Positions 19,556 through 30,920 of a stretch of 41,838 bases of DNA are shown piece by piece. Both the position numbers and the translations under genes were made by a program. How positions within the stretch are numbered: the stretch's first letter is position 1; each line of letters begins with the position of its first letter. The notes beneath the pieces were generated by a model. That model was not told the origin of the DNA. It searched no databases and saw only the letters and a list, made by a program, of their open reading frames with translations. Origin of the DNA: Clostridia bacterium UC5.1-1D2 (GTDB lineage Bacteria; Bacillota; Clostridia; Lachnospirales; Lachnospiraceae); the NCBI GenBank assembly GCA_001304855.1, contig BBZN01000038.1:1-41838 (forward strand), written 5' to 3'.

Positions 19556-19584
19556 TTGACATTTAAAGAGGAATGACGTACACT
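19556..19584 (+). promoter_or_regulatory. Promoter of the aroF-tyrA-aroA operon
   Basis: TTGACA (19556-19561), a 17-nt spacer and TACACT (19579-19584). The leader of about 55 nt has no T-box or trp-type attenuator that I can see. Confidence 0.8.
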
Positions 19585-19645
19585 ATCAGGAGCAAACGAA
19601 AGGGCCTAATCAGAAGCCCTCCTAAAAATAAGGAGCATAAATGCC

Positions 19646-20657
19646 ATGATTATTATTATGAAGCCAAACGCTTCCCAGGAAGCGGTACAAAAAGTAACAC
19701 ATATGATTGAATCCAGAGGCCTTCAGGTCCATCTGTCCAAGGGCTCCCAGGTCACCATTGTAGGCGTGGTGGGAGATAAAACGAAGCTGGCCGGCAGCAA
19801 CATCGAGATCAGCGAGGGCGTGGACAAGGTGGTGGCCGTCACCGAATCCTACAAGCTGGTTAATAAAAAATTCCATCCTGAGGATTCCGTGGTTCCTGTG
19901 GGCAATACCCATATCGGTCCGGGCGTTATGACGGTAATGGCCGGCCCCTGCGCTGTGGAGTCCAGCGAACAGCTGATGGAAACTGCAATTGCCGTGAAAA
20001 AGGCAGGGGCCTCTTTCCTTCGGGGCGGCGCTTACAAACCCCGTACTTCCCCCTACTCCTTCCAGGGCCTTGAGGAGGAGGGCCTTAAATATATGAAGGA
20101 AGCCAGAGAAGCCACCGGCTTAAACGTAATCTGTGAGGTCACCAGCGCCCACGCAATCGAAACCTCCGCCAAATATGTGGATATGCTTCAGATCGGCGCC
20201 AGAAACATGCAGAACTTTGAACTGCTGAAGGAGGCCGGAAAGACGGGGATTCCTGTGCTGTTAAAGAGAGGGCTTTGCGCAACCATAGATGAATGGCTGA
20301 ATGCGGCGGAATATATCATTTCCGAGGGGAACCCCAACATTGTCCTCTGTGAGCGGGGCATCCGCACCTACGAGACTTCCACCAGAAACACGCTGGATAT
20401 CAGCGCAGTGCCGGTTATACGCCAAAAGAGCCATCTTCCTGTTATCGTAGACCCAAGCCATGCCACCGGAGTCAGAGCTTATGTGGAGCCTCTTGCAAAG
20501 GCGGCTATTGCGGCGGGCGCAGACGGCCTTATGATAGAGGTTCACCCTGTCCGGAGCGGGCCTTATCCGACGGCCCCAGTCACTGACCTTTGGGGATTTT
20601 GAAGTTCTTATGAGGGATCTAAAACCCTACTGCGATCTGGCAGGACGCAGCTTATAA
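19646..20657 (+). CDS. aroF: 3-deoxy-7-phosphoheptulonate (DAHP) synthase (frame broken twice)
   Basis: First step of the shikimate pathway: phosphoenolpyruvate plus erythrose-4-phosphate. This is the short Thermotoga/Bacillus (type I beta) form with an N-terminal ferredoxin-like regulatory domain (about 1-70, [20 protein letters not shown]) and a TIM barrel. Motifs are [12 protein letters not shown] (metal-binding Cys), [23 protein letters not shown] and IEVHP. Near the end one C is lost at about 20551 and one at about 20576; repair continues [20 protein letters not shown] to the TAA at 20655-20657, giving 337 aa. The N-terminal domain in this class usually mediates feedback inhibition by Phe or Tyr. 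Confidence 0.95.
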
Positions 20658-20670
20658 AGGAGAGCAATCT

Positions 20671-21812
20671 ATGGAAAAACTGAGGATGGAAGATTCGGTT
20701 ATCGGCTTTATCGGCCTGGGCCTTATAGGCGGATCCATAGCCAGAGGTATCAAGCGCGCCAGGCCGGATGTGAAAATTAAGGCCTATATGCGCACCCGCT
20801 CCCGCCTGGAGCAGGCCAGAGAGGACGGAATTGTAGATGTAATTATGGATGGGATCGGTGAGGAGCTCAGGGAGTGCGATCTGATTTTTCTCTGTACCCT
20901 GTGGAGTATAATGCCCGGTATCTCTCCGGGATTCGCCCCTTTCTGAAGAAAGGCGCTCTCATTACGGATGTGGGCAGCACAAAGACAGGGATCCATGAGG
21001 AGATTCTCAGGCAGGGGCTTACAGACGTTTTTGTGGGAGCCATCCCATGGCAGGCTCCGAGAAAACCGGATATGAAAACTCCACAGACCATCTTCTGGAA
21101 AATGCTTACTATATTGTGACTCCCCTTCAGGCCAGAGCAGCGGAAGCAGCCAGGAGATCCGGGAGAATGGGGATCGGAATACAAGGAGGATTGTGGCTGT
21201 GGCCGAAACCATCGGCGCGATTCCTCTTGTGCTGGACTACAGGAGCATGATAAGGTGGTGGCCGCTATCAGCCACCTGCCTCATCTGGTGGCCTCCAGCC
21301 TTGTGAATCTGGTACGGGACCGCGATACGGAAGCCGGAACTATGAAGCAGGTGGCTGCAGGCGGTTTTAAGGATATAACGAGGATCGCCTCCTCCTCCCC
21401 TGAGATGTGGGAACAGATCTGCATGACCAACGTGGAGCCCATTGCAGAAATTCTGGAAGCCTACATCGCCTCTCTCTCCAGGGTTCTGGCTGAGATTAAA
21501 GGACATGACAGCCGGGCAGTCTACCGCCTTTTTGAAACCTCCAGGGATTACCGCAATTCCATAACAGACCGGGCCAAAGGCTCTGTTGAGCCATCCTATG
21601 AATTCACTGTGGATGTGGCCGATGAGGTGGGCGCCATCTCCACCATCTCCGTAATCCTTGCGGCTAAAGGAATCAGCATTAAAAATATCGGTATCAACAA
21701 TAACCGTGAGCGGGGCGAAGGCGTTCTTAAGATTGCGTTCTACGACGAGGCCGCTATGGAGGCTGCCTGGAAGCAGATGGAAAAATATAAATACGAAATG
21801 TTCAGGATGTAG
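20671..21812 (+). CDS. tyrA: Prephenate dehydrogenase with ACT domain (frame broken about four times)
   Basis: Oxidises prephenate to 4-hydroxyphenylpyruvate in tyrosine synthesis. It starts at ATG 20671 after AAGGAG. The Rossmann motif GLGLIGGSIARGIKR is at about 12-26, then TDVGSTKTGIHEE, GHPMAGSEKTGYE (after repair), HLPHLVASSLV, and a C-terminal ACT domain from about residue 300 (FTVDVADEVGAISTISVI), which probably binds tyrosine. One-base losses are inferred near 20898, 21039, 21128 and 21240; the third is the least certain because that stretch is poorly conserved. Repair gives 381 aa. It is the middle gene of aroF-tyrA-aroA, 13 nt after aroF. Confidence 0.9.
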
Positions 21813-21833
21813 AAGGATAAGGAGACTAAATTC

Positions 21834-23108
<1,275 letters not shown>

Positions 23109-23113
23109 ATCTG

Positions 23114-23888
23114 CTATCCTAAAGCCACATCCAGGATCATCATCACCACAAAGCCCAATGCAAATCCGATTGTGGCCACATTGGAGTGGGGCCTTCTGAC
23201 GACTCCGGTATCAGCTCCTCAACCACCACATATATCATGGCGCCTGCAGCGAAAGCCAGGAAATAAGGAAGGGCCGGACCCAGAATATCGGTAAGCGAAA
23301 GCATAATCAGCGCTCCTATAGGTTCCACAACGCCTGAGAGCATTCCGTAAATAAACGCCTTCTTTCTTCCCGCCGCCTCTTTTAAGGCAGGGAAATGATG
23401 GCTCCCTCAGGAAAGTTCTGGATTGCAATACCGATGGACAGGGCCAGTGCGCCCGCCATGGTGATCGATCCGTTTTCCGACAAAAGCCCTGCAAACGCTA
23501 CGCCCACAGCCATGCCTTCGGGAATGTTGTGGAGGGTTACGGCCAGCACCAGCATCGTGCTTTTCTTAAGGCTGCTCTTAGGCCCCTCAGGTTCCTCTGT
23601 GTCAATGTGCAGATGAGGCGTAACCTCATCCAATAAAAGTAAAAATCCGATTCCAAGCAGGAATCCCACTGCAGCCGGAACAAATGCCAGCTTTCCCATG
23701 CCTTCGCTCATATTCATAGCCGGAATCAGAAGCGACCACACGGAAGCGGCCACCATAACGCCGGAAGCAAAGCCCAGGAAGGCTTTCTGCACCCTGGGCT
23801 TTAAAGCTCCTTTCAGGAAAAAGACACAGGCGGCGCCTGCTGTGGTTCCTATAAACGGAATCAATATTCCTGCAAAAATACTGTTCAT
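23114..23888 (-). CDS. ZIP family metal transporter (frame broken twice)
   Basis: A polytopic membrane protein of the ZIP family (GufA-like), usually importing zinc or other divalent metals. The hallmark TM4/TM5 motifs are HNIPEGMAVGVAFAG and QNFPEGAIISLPL; a His-containing cytoplasmic loop reads TPHLHIDTEEPEG. It starts at ATG 23888 (MNSIFAGILIPFIGTTAG). One C is lost near 23387 (ISLP to LKEAAGRKK) and one near 23190 (SEGP to HSNVATIG). Repair gives 258 aa ending VVMMILDVALG with the stop at 23114-23116. It converges on aroA with 5 nt between the stops and no terminator in between. Confidence 0.9.
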
Positions 23889-23918
23889 TTCTATACCTCT
23901 GTTATAAACTCTTCTTTT

Positions 23919-24554
23919 CTATAAATAGCCTCTGAGTGAAAGGTAGTCCTTTATCAGCTGAATCATCTGGTCATAGCTGATGCGGCTGGCGTTGATTGGG
24001 AGGTCATAATTCTCCATATCCATCCACTCCCTGCCTGTAAAATAGCGGTGATACTCGGTCCGTTCCTTGTCGATGCGTTTCATTCTGCGGAGGGCCTCGG
24101 CCTCATCCACCTTATCCACATCCATAATTCTGCGGATCCGCGTGACGGTATCTGCATACACAAAGATGCGGATCACATTGTCGATCTGGTCCTGAAGCAC
24201 ATAATTGCCGCAGCGGCCCACAATGATACAGGATTCTTCCGCAGCAAGCTTGCGTATAACCGAAGACTGAAAACGGAACAGATTCTCAGGCGAAGTAATC
24301 TTATGCCCTCCTCTGTCCGGCTCCGTAAGCTCCGGCTTCATCCCGGTGACAATGCGGTACAAAAGATTGTTTCCCGCCCGCTCATCCGCCAGCCGGAAAT
24401 ATTGTTCGCCGATGGCGCTGGTTTCGGAAGTCACCTTGAGAATCTCCTCGTCATAAAAATGAATCCCCAGCTCCTCAGCCAGCCGCTTGCCTGTAAGGCG
24501 TCCTCCGCTGCCGTACTGCCGCTCAATGGTAATTATAAAATGGTTGTCTTTCAT
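23919..24554 (-). CDS. Cytidylate-kinase-like family protein
   Basis: An intact 211-aa protein of the cytidylate-kinase-like P-loop family (PF13189 type). The N-terminus HFIITIERQYGSGGRLTGKRLAEELGI contains a degenerate Walker A (QYGSGG with no GKS/T); then IIVGRCGNYVLQD and RIFVYADTVTRIRRIM, with a LID-like RRMKRIDKERTEYHRYFTGREW. These clostridial proteins are common and uncharacterised. Nucleotide kinase activity is plausible but not demonstrated. The start at 24554 follows a GGGGG-rich purine site. Neighbours give no pathway hint. Confidence 0.85.
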   Translation of the reverse strand: MKDNHFIITIERQYGSGGRLTGKRLAEELGIHFYDEEILKVTSETSAIGEQYFRLADERAGNNLLYRIVTGMKPELTEPDRGGHKITSPENLFRFQSSVIRKLAAEESCIIVGRCGNYVLQDQIDNVIRIFVYADTVTRIRRIMDVDKVDEAEALRRMKRIDKERTEYHRYFTGREWMDMENYDLPINASRISYDQMIQLIKDYLSLRGYL

Positions 24555-24614
24555 AATAAAGCCCCCTTGTTATAGTAATAATTCAGTCTGTGTTCCCATG
24601 GTGTTCCACCGATT

Positions 24615-25126
24615 TTACAGAATGTCAATGTGGCACAGCTTCATGGCCTTTAAAGCATTTTCATGGCTCTCAGGCGTCACTCCGGCACAGCAGCGCCCGT
24701 CCACCACAATGGGCGTCTCCGGTACGGCCGCCTTTATAAGCAGGGTGTTGGAGATTACGCAGATATCCGTACAGAGGCCTATAAGCTCCACACAGTCGTA
24801 GGTTCCCTCGGAAACATACCGGGCCAGCTCCTGGCTTCCGAAGGTGGGTTTCTCAAACCTCCTGCCCGGAATATCTTTAAACGCATCTGCCAGCTCCCAG
24901 CCGGGCGTGCCTTTGATGCAGTGGGGAACGGGAAGCTTCTTTCCCTCCATCGTATCCATGTAATTGTCCATGTGTGTATCCAGGGTAAATACCACTTCAT
25001 CGCCCCTGTCTCTGTACTCTTCTATTTTTTCATGACCTGCGGTACGATGGCCCGGGCTTCTGCCGTCCCAAGGGCGCCGTCCACAAAGTCCTTTTGCATA
25101 TCCACTACTATCAGCAGCCGGCTCAC
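24615..25126 (-). CDS. Cysteine hydrolase, nicotinamidase-like (frame broken once)
   Basis: An isochorismatase/nicotinamidase superfamily enzyme. The catalytic triad is visible: Asp in LLIVVDMQKDF (residue 9), Lys in RRFEKPTFGS and Cys in LIGLCTDICVISN. Metal-site residues lie in LDTHMDNY, as in nicotinamidases. The start is GTG 25126 with AGGAGG 6 nt upstream. One A is lost in the run at about 25027 (MKK to IEEYRDRGDEVVF). Repair gives 170 aa, slightly short for PncA. The most likely reaction is nicotinamide to nicotinate for NAD salvage, but the superfamily is broad. Confidence 0.83.
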
Positions 25127-25422
25127 AGCAATCCTCCTGTCCTCTTATACTATCATATTCCCATCTATTATTTTTCCTGTATATCTGCTTTCAGTTTACC
25201 ACATATTCCTGAACTATGGTAGTATTTTTTATGTGCCGGGGCGTGTCTGAACATTCATTTCCGCCGTCTGCGCAAAAATCTCCCCCCAACTTCAGTCAGC
25301 GCCGCCCGCTGCGCCTCCTGCATCGGGGATAAACCTCCCGGGGCGCGGGGCGTTCATCTGTGGGAAAGAAAGGTTCCCACAGGCTCCGGGAAATTTTGGA
25401 AAAATTTTTTCTCAAATTTGTG
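25127..25422. other. Divergent intergenic region without a gene
   Basis: About 300 nt between the hydrolase start and the promoter of the transporter operon. It has G+C-rich stretches without a supported coding frame. No clear operator was seen. Confidence 0.45.
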
Positions 25423-25451
25423 TTGACAAATCCTTCCCTTTGTATTAAGAT
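25423..25451 (+). promoter_or_regulatory. Promoter of the tryptophan-transporter operon
   Basis: TTGACA (25423-25428), a 17-nt spacer and TAAGAT (25446-25451), directly before the T-box leader. Confidence 0.85.
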
Positions 25452-25457
25452 ACGGAA

Positions 25458-25735
25458 CTATAAAGTAAACCGTTGACAAAGAGGAGTAAGCTTCCAAAGC
25501 ATTATCACAGAGAGCCGCAGGCGGTGGGATTGCGGTATAAGGCTGGCGGCCGAATGGACTTTTGAGGGCGGTCCTGAAGGATAGTTATCTGTATGGACCG
25601 ACGGATTCCGCAACCGTTACCAGAGCGGCGCATATGATCGTATGTGTAAAGTGGACTTTTAGTCAATTTGAGTGGCACCGCGGATGTTTATTCGTCTCAA
25701 TTACAGTGAATGCTGTAATTGGGGCTTTTTTTATT
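25458..25735 (+). promoter_or_regulatory. T-box leader with apparent UGG (Trp) specifier
   Basis: The conserved T-box sequence AGTGGCACCGCGG is at 25671-25683, followed by a terminator. GAGGAGTAAG near 25480 fits the stem I base. In the specifier position the RNA reads GAA-TGG-A, with TGG at 25555-25557, the same context (GAA-codon-purine) as CTG in the leuS leader. This points to tRNA-Trp control, so the operon should be switched on by tryptophan shortage. The specifier is read from the primary sequence, not from a fold. Confidence 0.88.
25698..25732 (+). terminator. T-box-controlled terminator
   Basis: A 9-bp perfect stem (caattacag / ctgtaattg, 25698-25706 and 25713-25721) followed by ggggc and TTTTTTT (25726-25732), after the T-box sequence. 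Confidence 0.85.
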
Positions 25736-25825
25736 TTCATATGTACGCTCGTAATCTCTTTGTGCCGGATTTTGCGAGATGATTTTTTGTCAGCTGTGCA
25801 CCAATTTATGAGGAGGAACAAGATT

Positions 25826-26937
25826 ATGAAGAAAACAATTGCTATGGTATTAACTGCCGCTGTGGGTGCATCCCTTTTGACAGGCTGCATCTCCACCACC
25901 CCAAAGGAAACCGCCCCACAGACAGAGGCGGACGCCGCTGCCGCCCCTTCTGCAGAAGCGGAATCAGAGACGGAGCAGGAAAGCTCTGAGGCTTCTGACG
26001 AAGCCGGCCGGGAAGGCGGAGAAAAACAGTACACCATCGGTATCGGCCAGTTTGCAGAACACGGTTCCCTGGATAACTGCCGTGAGGGATTTCTCCTTGG
26101 CCTGGCCCAGGAGGGCATCGAGGAGGGAAAAATCTGACGGTCCTCTATGAAAACGCCCAGGCGGACGGCGGAACAGCCAGCCAGATCGCCACCAATTTTG
26201 CAGGCAGGAATGTGGATCTGATGTGCGGCGTTGCCACGCCTATGGCTCAGGCCGAATACGGCGTTTCCATCAAGTCAGATATTCCCGTTATTTTCACAGC
26301 CGTCACAGACCCGGCAGCTGCAGAGCTTGCCAACGCCGATGGGACTCCTGTAGGCGAGATCACAGGCACCAGCGACAAACTTCCCGTAGAGCAGCAGCTT
26401 AAGATGATTCGGGAGATCCTCCCGGACGCAAAGACCATCGGTATCATGTACACTACCAGCGAGGTGAATTCCGAGTCTGCAATTGCAGAGTACAAAGCCC
26501 TTGCGCCTGATTACGGCTTTGAGATTGTAAGTTCCGGCATCTCCTCGTCGGCAGACGTTTCCCTGGCTGCGGACGCTCTCATCAACAAGGTGGATTGTAT
26601 CACCAACCTGACCGACAACACGGTGGTCGCTTCCCTGCCCGTTATTCTGGATAAGGCTGCGGCTAAAAAGATACCTGTATTTGGAAGCGAGATTGAACAG
26701 GTGAAAATCGGCTGTCTGGCCGCTATGGGACTGGACTATATTGAACTTGGAAAGCAGACCGGAAAAATGGCCGCTCAGGTTTTAAAAGGGGAGAAGAAGG
26801 CCAGTGAGATGAACTATGAGACGATTAAGGATGCGGCTTTCTACGGCAATACACAGGTAGCCGGGACGCTTGGCCTCACATTGCCGGAATCTCTCACCAA
26901 AACTGCCGCCGGGATGTTTGATTCCGTTGCGCAGTAA
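25826..26937 (+). CDS. trpX: ABC transporter substrate-binding lipoprotein, probably tryptophan (frame broken once)
   Basis: An extracellular solute receptor anchored by lipid. The signal is MKKTIAMVLTAAVGASLLTGC with the lipobox LLTGC (Cys 21), then an acidic Ala/Glu/Ser-rich linker (about 25-65). The binding domain (about 70-370) is of the PF04392 type: YTIGIGQFAEHGSLDNCREG, NVDLMCGVATPMAQAE, IPVIFTAVTDP. It starts at ATG 25826 with AGGAGG at 25811-25816. One A is lost near 26130 (EEGK to NLTVLYENAQ). Repair gives 370 aa. The family includes TrpX of the TrpXYZ importer; the UGG T-box upstream supports tryptophan here. Confidence 0.88.
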
Positions 26938-26998
26938 AGTATACCCGGCAGGCTCCATCGGTCTGTGTCTTTGATTTGGAAATTTCTGGAGGAACATC

Positions 26999-27943
26999 AT
27001 GACAACGATTATTTTTGGTATTTTTGAAGAGGGCCTGATCTATGCCATTATGGCTCTGGGCGTATATATCACCTATAAAATTCTGGATTTTCCGGACTTG
27101 TCTGTGGACGGCACCTTTCCGCTGGGAGCCGCCCTGACTGCCGCCGGGATAGCCAACGGTCTCCCCCTCATCGGGCCCCTTCACCCTGTGGCCGCCCTGT
27201 TTCTCTCCTTTGCAGCAGGGGCCTGGCCGGGTGCGTTACAGGACTGATCCACGTAAAGCTTAAGGTCCGGGATCTGCTGTCCGGAATCATTGTCATGACT
27301 GCCCTTTACTCCATCAATCTGCGGATTGCAGGCAAAGCCAACCTGCCTTTTTCAGCAGGGATACCATATTCAGCAATGACTTTTTATCCGGCACAGTCCC
27401 TGAAGCTTTAAAGCCATATCTGGTTACAATCATCCTGTTTTTCATTGCCGCCGTCTGCAAGCTTCTTCTGGACGCCTATCTGAATACCCGCTCCGGTTAT
27501 CTTTTAAGAGCTGTGGGCGACAATGATGTGCTGGTAACCTCCCTGGCAAAAGATAAGGCTCTGTAAAAATCGTGGGCCTCGCCATTGCCAACGGGTTTGC
27601 CGCGCTGGCGGGAAGCATATACTGCCAGCAAAAGGGGTTTTTTGAGGTTTCGGTAGGAACAGGCACCATCGTCATCGGGCTTGCAAATGTAATTATAGGA
27701 ACCCAGCTCTTTAAACGGTTTGGCTTTGTTAAGTCCACCACCGCCGTCATCATCGGTTCCATTGTGTACAAAGCCTGTGTCTCGCTGGCTTTGTCCCTGG
27801 GGGATGTGGTCATCCATCTCGGAAGGGTCACCGTCTCTTTCCCCGTGGCGGCTTCCGATCTGAAACTGATTACATCCATCCTGTTTCTGATTATCCTGCT
27901 GGCAAGCTCCTCCAGGGGAAAGAAGGTGAAAAGCCATGCTTGA
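26999..27943 (+). CDS. trpY: ABC transporter permease, TrpY type (frame broken at three places)
   Basis: An integral membrane permease of the branched-chain-type/PF02653 fold that pairs with PF04392 receptors. It starts at ATG 26999 after GGAGG (MTTIIFGIFEEGLIYAIMAL). Motifs: LDFPDLSVDGTFPLGAA and, late, GLANVIIGTQLFKRFG. About eight hydrophobic segments are seen. Losses: C near 27222, T near 27350 and G near 27558. Repair gives 315 aa. It ends overlapping the ATPase start by 8 nt, so the two are translationally coupled. Confidence 0.88.
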
Positions 27944-28710
27944 GCTTAAGCATATATCCAAACACTATAATGCCGGCACTGTAAATGAATCCTGCATTTT
28001 CAGGGATTTTAATCTTGTGGTAAAGGATCACCAGTTTGTATCCGTAGTGGGCAGCAACGGTTCCGGAAAAACCACCATGCTGAACATTATCTGCGGAAGC
28101 ATTCCCCTGGATGGAGGTTCCATCCTCATTGGCGGCCGGGACATCACCCCCATGCCGGAATACAAGCGCCAGCGCCGCATCGGCCGGGTATACCAGAATC
28201 CTGCCATGGGCACCTGCCCCTCCATGACCATTCTGGAAAATATGTCTCTGGCCGACAACAAGGGGAAACCATTTAATCTCCGCCGTGGCACTAACAGGCA
28301 GAGGCTGGATTATTACCGTGAATCTCTCAGCGCTCTGGGGCTTGGGCTGGAGGATAAAATGGATGTGAAGGTAGGCGTGCTGTCAGGAGGACAGCGCCAG
28401 GCCATGGCCCTTCTCATGTCCACTATGACTCCCATAGAATTTCTCATACTGGACGAACACACGGCTGCTCTGGATCCCAAGACTGCAGAAACCATAATGG
28501 CGCTGACCGATAAGGTGGTAAAGGAGAAGAATCTGACCACTATCATGGTTACCCACAATCTGCGCTATGCAGTGGAGTATGGGGATCGCCTCCTGATGAT
28601 GCACCAGGGGCAGGCGATTATCGACAAGGACGGGGATGATAAAAAGGGGGTCTGGCATCGAGGATATTCTGGACAGATTCAATGAAATAAGTATAGAATG
28701 CGGGAACTAA
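27936..28710 (+). CDS. trpZ: ABC transporter ATP-binding protein, TrpZ type (frame broken near 3' end)
   Basis: A cytosolic ATPase that powers the importer. Walker A is GSNGSGKTT (about 38-46), the Q-loop lies in RVYQNPAMG, the signature is LSGGQRQA, Walker B is FLILDEHTAALD and the switch His is in MVTHNLRYA. It starts at ATG 27936, overlapping trpY. Near 28648 one extra base in an A/G run shifts the frame; removing it gives KKGSGIEDILDRFNEISIECGN with the stop at 28708-28710 and 257 aa. The visible frame otherwise ends at 28685 with an unrelated tail. The Walker B catalytic Glu is present. Confidence 0.92.
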
Positions 28711-28734
28711 ACCTGCAGAGCATGCCAAAGGCGC

Positions 28735-28776
28735 AAAAACAGGGATGAAATCCAAAAACGGATCTCATCCCTGTTT
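28735..28776. terminator. Bidirectional terminator between trpZ and the lipoprotein gene
   Basis: A 17-bp stem with one mismatch (aaacagggatgaaatcc / ggatctcatccctgttt). The T tract is better on the minus strand (TTTTT after the stem), so it mainly ends the lipoprotein transcript, but it sits about 25 nt after the trpZ stop as well. Confidence 0.8.
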
Positions 28777-28788
28777 CATATTCTGTTA

Positions 28789-29499
28789 TTACTGGGCAAA
28801 CAGCATTATTTTGCCGGCGTTTCCGTCCTCATCCGCCCAGACCACGCATTTTCTTCCTGCGGTCAGGTCGTCCAGTGTGACGATATTTCTTGTGAGATAG
28901 GGAAAAATGTTGCAGTCGTCCGTGAGGGTGAATTCTCTTCCGTCTGCCGCTGTCAAAACAGACCTGGAAGTGTCCGCATCGGTAATCATGGACTTAATCT
29001 CCACATACTCGGGAGCCTTTGCATCTGCCGCCACATTGGCAAAAATAACCTCTGCGTTCGTCATAGGAGGCAGGCTCATGGTCATGGCAGGGCCTATGTA
29101 AGCATAGATGATGTCTCCGTTCTTGATGCTCTCTGATTTTGCAGGCAGGCCGGAAACTGCATCCAGGATATATGTAGTCTCTGCCGAGATATTGAGGATA
29201 ATCTCTCCGCTCATGCTCACACCGGACTGGTTATCGACGGAATATCTTCCGTCCTCCTGAATCGTGACCGGTCCGAAAATACAAATGGGCTGCAAGGCTT
29301 CAGGCTGGCTCTCAGCCATACTCTCAATGGCGCCGGAAACCGTCTCAACAACCGTGGTATCTGCCTGTGTAGTCTCCTCTGTGGTTTCCTGGACCTGGGT
29401 AGGAGCAGTTGTGGCGGCTCCGGCTGCTGCTGCGCAGCCGCTGGTTCCCAAAGCAATGGCCGTACAAATTCCTGCTGCATATAATCGATATTTTCTCAA
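28789..29499 (-). CDS. Lipoprotein of unknown function
   Basis: The best start is TTG 29499, with AAGGAG 9 nt upstream; it reads (M)RKYRLYAAGICTAIALGTSGC with the lipobox GTSGC (Cys 21). A longer in-frame start at 29562 would bury the signal and is unlikely. A Thr/Glu-rich linker (about 25-55) precedes a domain of about 170 aa with regular beta strands (DGRYSVDNQSGVSMSGEIIL; GREFTLTDDCNIFPYLTRNI). Phrases such as NGDIIYAYIGPAMTMSLPP resemble clostridial cell-surface lipoproteins of unknown role. It is intact, 236 aa, and monocistronic by its terminator. No function is assigned. Confidence 0.75.
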   Translation of the reverse strand: MRKYRLYAAGICTAIALGTSGCAAAAGAATTAPTQVQETTEETTQADTTVVETVSGAIESMAESQPEALQPICIFGPVTIQEDGRYSVDNQSGVSMSGEIILNISAETTYILDAVSGLPAKSESIKNGDIIYAYIGPAMTMSLPPMTNAEVIFANVAADAKAPEYVEIKSMITDADTSRSVLTAADGREFTLTDDCNIFPYLTRNIVTLDDLTAGRKCVVWADEDGNAGKIMLFAQ

Positions 29500-29773
29500 T
29501 ATTATCTTCTCCTTTTCGTCTGCAGCGTCCCTTGGGCCGCCGCCTGTTCTGCAGCCATCCATCCGGAACCCTGCCGGTATTCCGAAGGGGCCTGATGAGC
29601 GCCTGCAAGAGAAGTATAGATCATTTACCGCTTATATCCAATAAAAGATTTCTTAATAATTCTGAATTAAGCATTAATCTTATTACAAATGTCACCCTAT
29701 TCTTACATATCCCCTAAAATCCTTCTTAAAATACGTAACAGTTCACAGGGCGGGAAACAAGATTCAGCCGCCG

Positions 29774-30806
29774 CTAACGGGCCATCTCGCTCTGAGGGCC
29801 CGTTTGGTTGTGGGCTTTTATAATTGTCTCGATTTCATCCAGATTGGAGGAGGGAAGATCCCCCGGAATGGTATTCTTCACGGCTGCCGTGGCATTTCCG
29901 TAGGCTACCGCCTTGGAGCAGTCGCCCCCTGTGCTTAAAAGTCCGTAAAGGGCGCCGGAAATGTAAGCGTCCCCGCTTCCGATCCGATCCACCACCTCTA
30001 TATCCCTGTAAGGCTCCTCCTCGTAATAGGCGTCCCTTGCGGCATCGTAGATGATAGAACCAAAGGTGTGCCGCTTGGGGCTGTGTACAATCCTCTGGGT
30101 GGAGGCCACGATGGAAATCGGATATTCCTCCGTAAAGCCTTTCATCATCTCTCTGGCAGTGCCCGTCTTTAAAAACGTAAGTCTCGCCGTATCCTCTGAG
30201 CAGAAGAATATGTCCACATAGGGAAGGATCTGAAGGATGCACTCTCTGGCCTGGTCGCCGTTCCACAGATTGCCCCTGAAGTTTACGTCAAAGGAAACCA
30301 GGGTTCCGGCCTTCTTAAACCGTTTGATCATCTCAACGGCCGTCTCCCGCACCTGCCCGTTGAGGGCCAGGGTAATGCCTGTGGTGTGAAAGCATTTGGA
30401 AGCCGTGTACACCGCCTCAGGAATCTCGTCAATGTTCAGGGAGTAGAACGAGCTGTTGTGTCTGTCGTAGATAACCTTGGGCTTTCTGGGATAGCGCCGT
30501 TCTCGTAGTAATAAATGCCCACACGTGCGGCAGGGGAATGGTCGTACATAAAAAAGTCGTCGCTGACCCCAAAGGAACGGATTTTCCCTTTCATATAGCT
30601 GCCGATATCATGGGCCGGGAGTTTGGAGATAACTCCTGTGTGAAGTCCCAGCAGGGATGCGCCCACTGCCACATTCAGCTCTGCGCCTCCTACCTGCTTT
30701 ATAAATGTATCCCCCTGGACAGACGTTCATTGTCCGGCGGTGAAAGTCTGAGCAGTACCTGCCCCAAGGTGAGAAGATCAAAGCTTCTGCTGCTATTCTC
30801 TGCCAT
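29774..30806 (-). CDS. PfkB family sugar kinase, probable 2-keto-3-deoxygluconate kinase paralogue (frame broken twice)
   Basis: A ribokinase-fold kinase. It starts at ATG 30806 after AAAGGAG (MAENSSRSFDLLTLGQVLLR). The N-terminal substrate motif is KQVGGAELNVAVGAS and the C-terminal PfkB signature with the catalytic Asp is DRIGSGDAYISGALYGL. One G is lost in the run at 30711-30715 and one C near 30493. Repair gives 344 aa. It is about one kinase length downstream of kdgK on the same strand and similar in architecture, so it is a paralogue. The substrate could be 2-keto-3-deoxygluconate or a related sugar acid; context favours the former. Confidence 0.82.
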
Positions 30807-30920
30807 TATTGTTCTCCTTTTTATTCGTCAGTGGTTGGTTCTGATATGAGAAACGGCTAATACCTGTCTGGAGGATTAGCGTCTCGTATTATATGGCGCT
30901 CTGTTTATGATCCTTAAACC

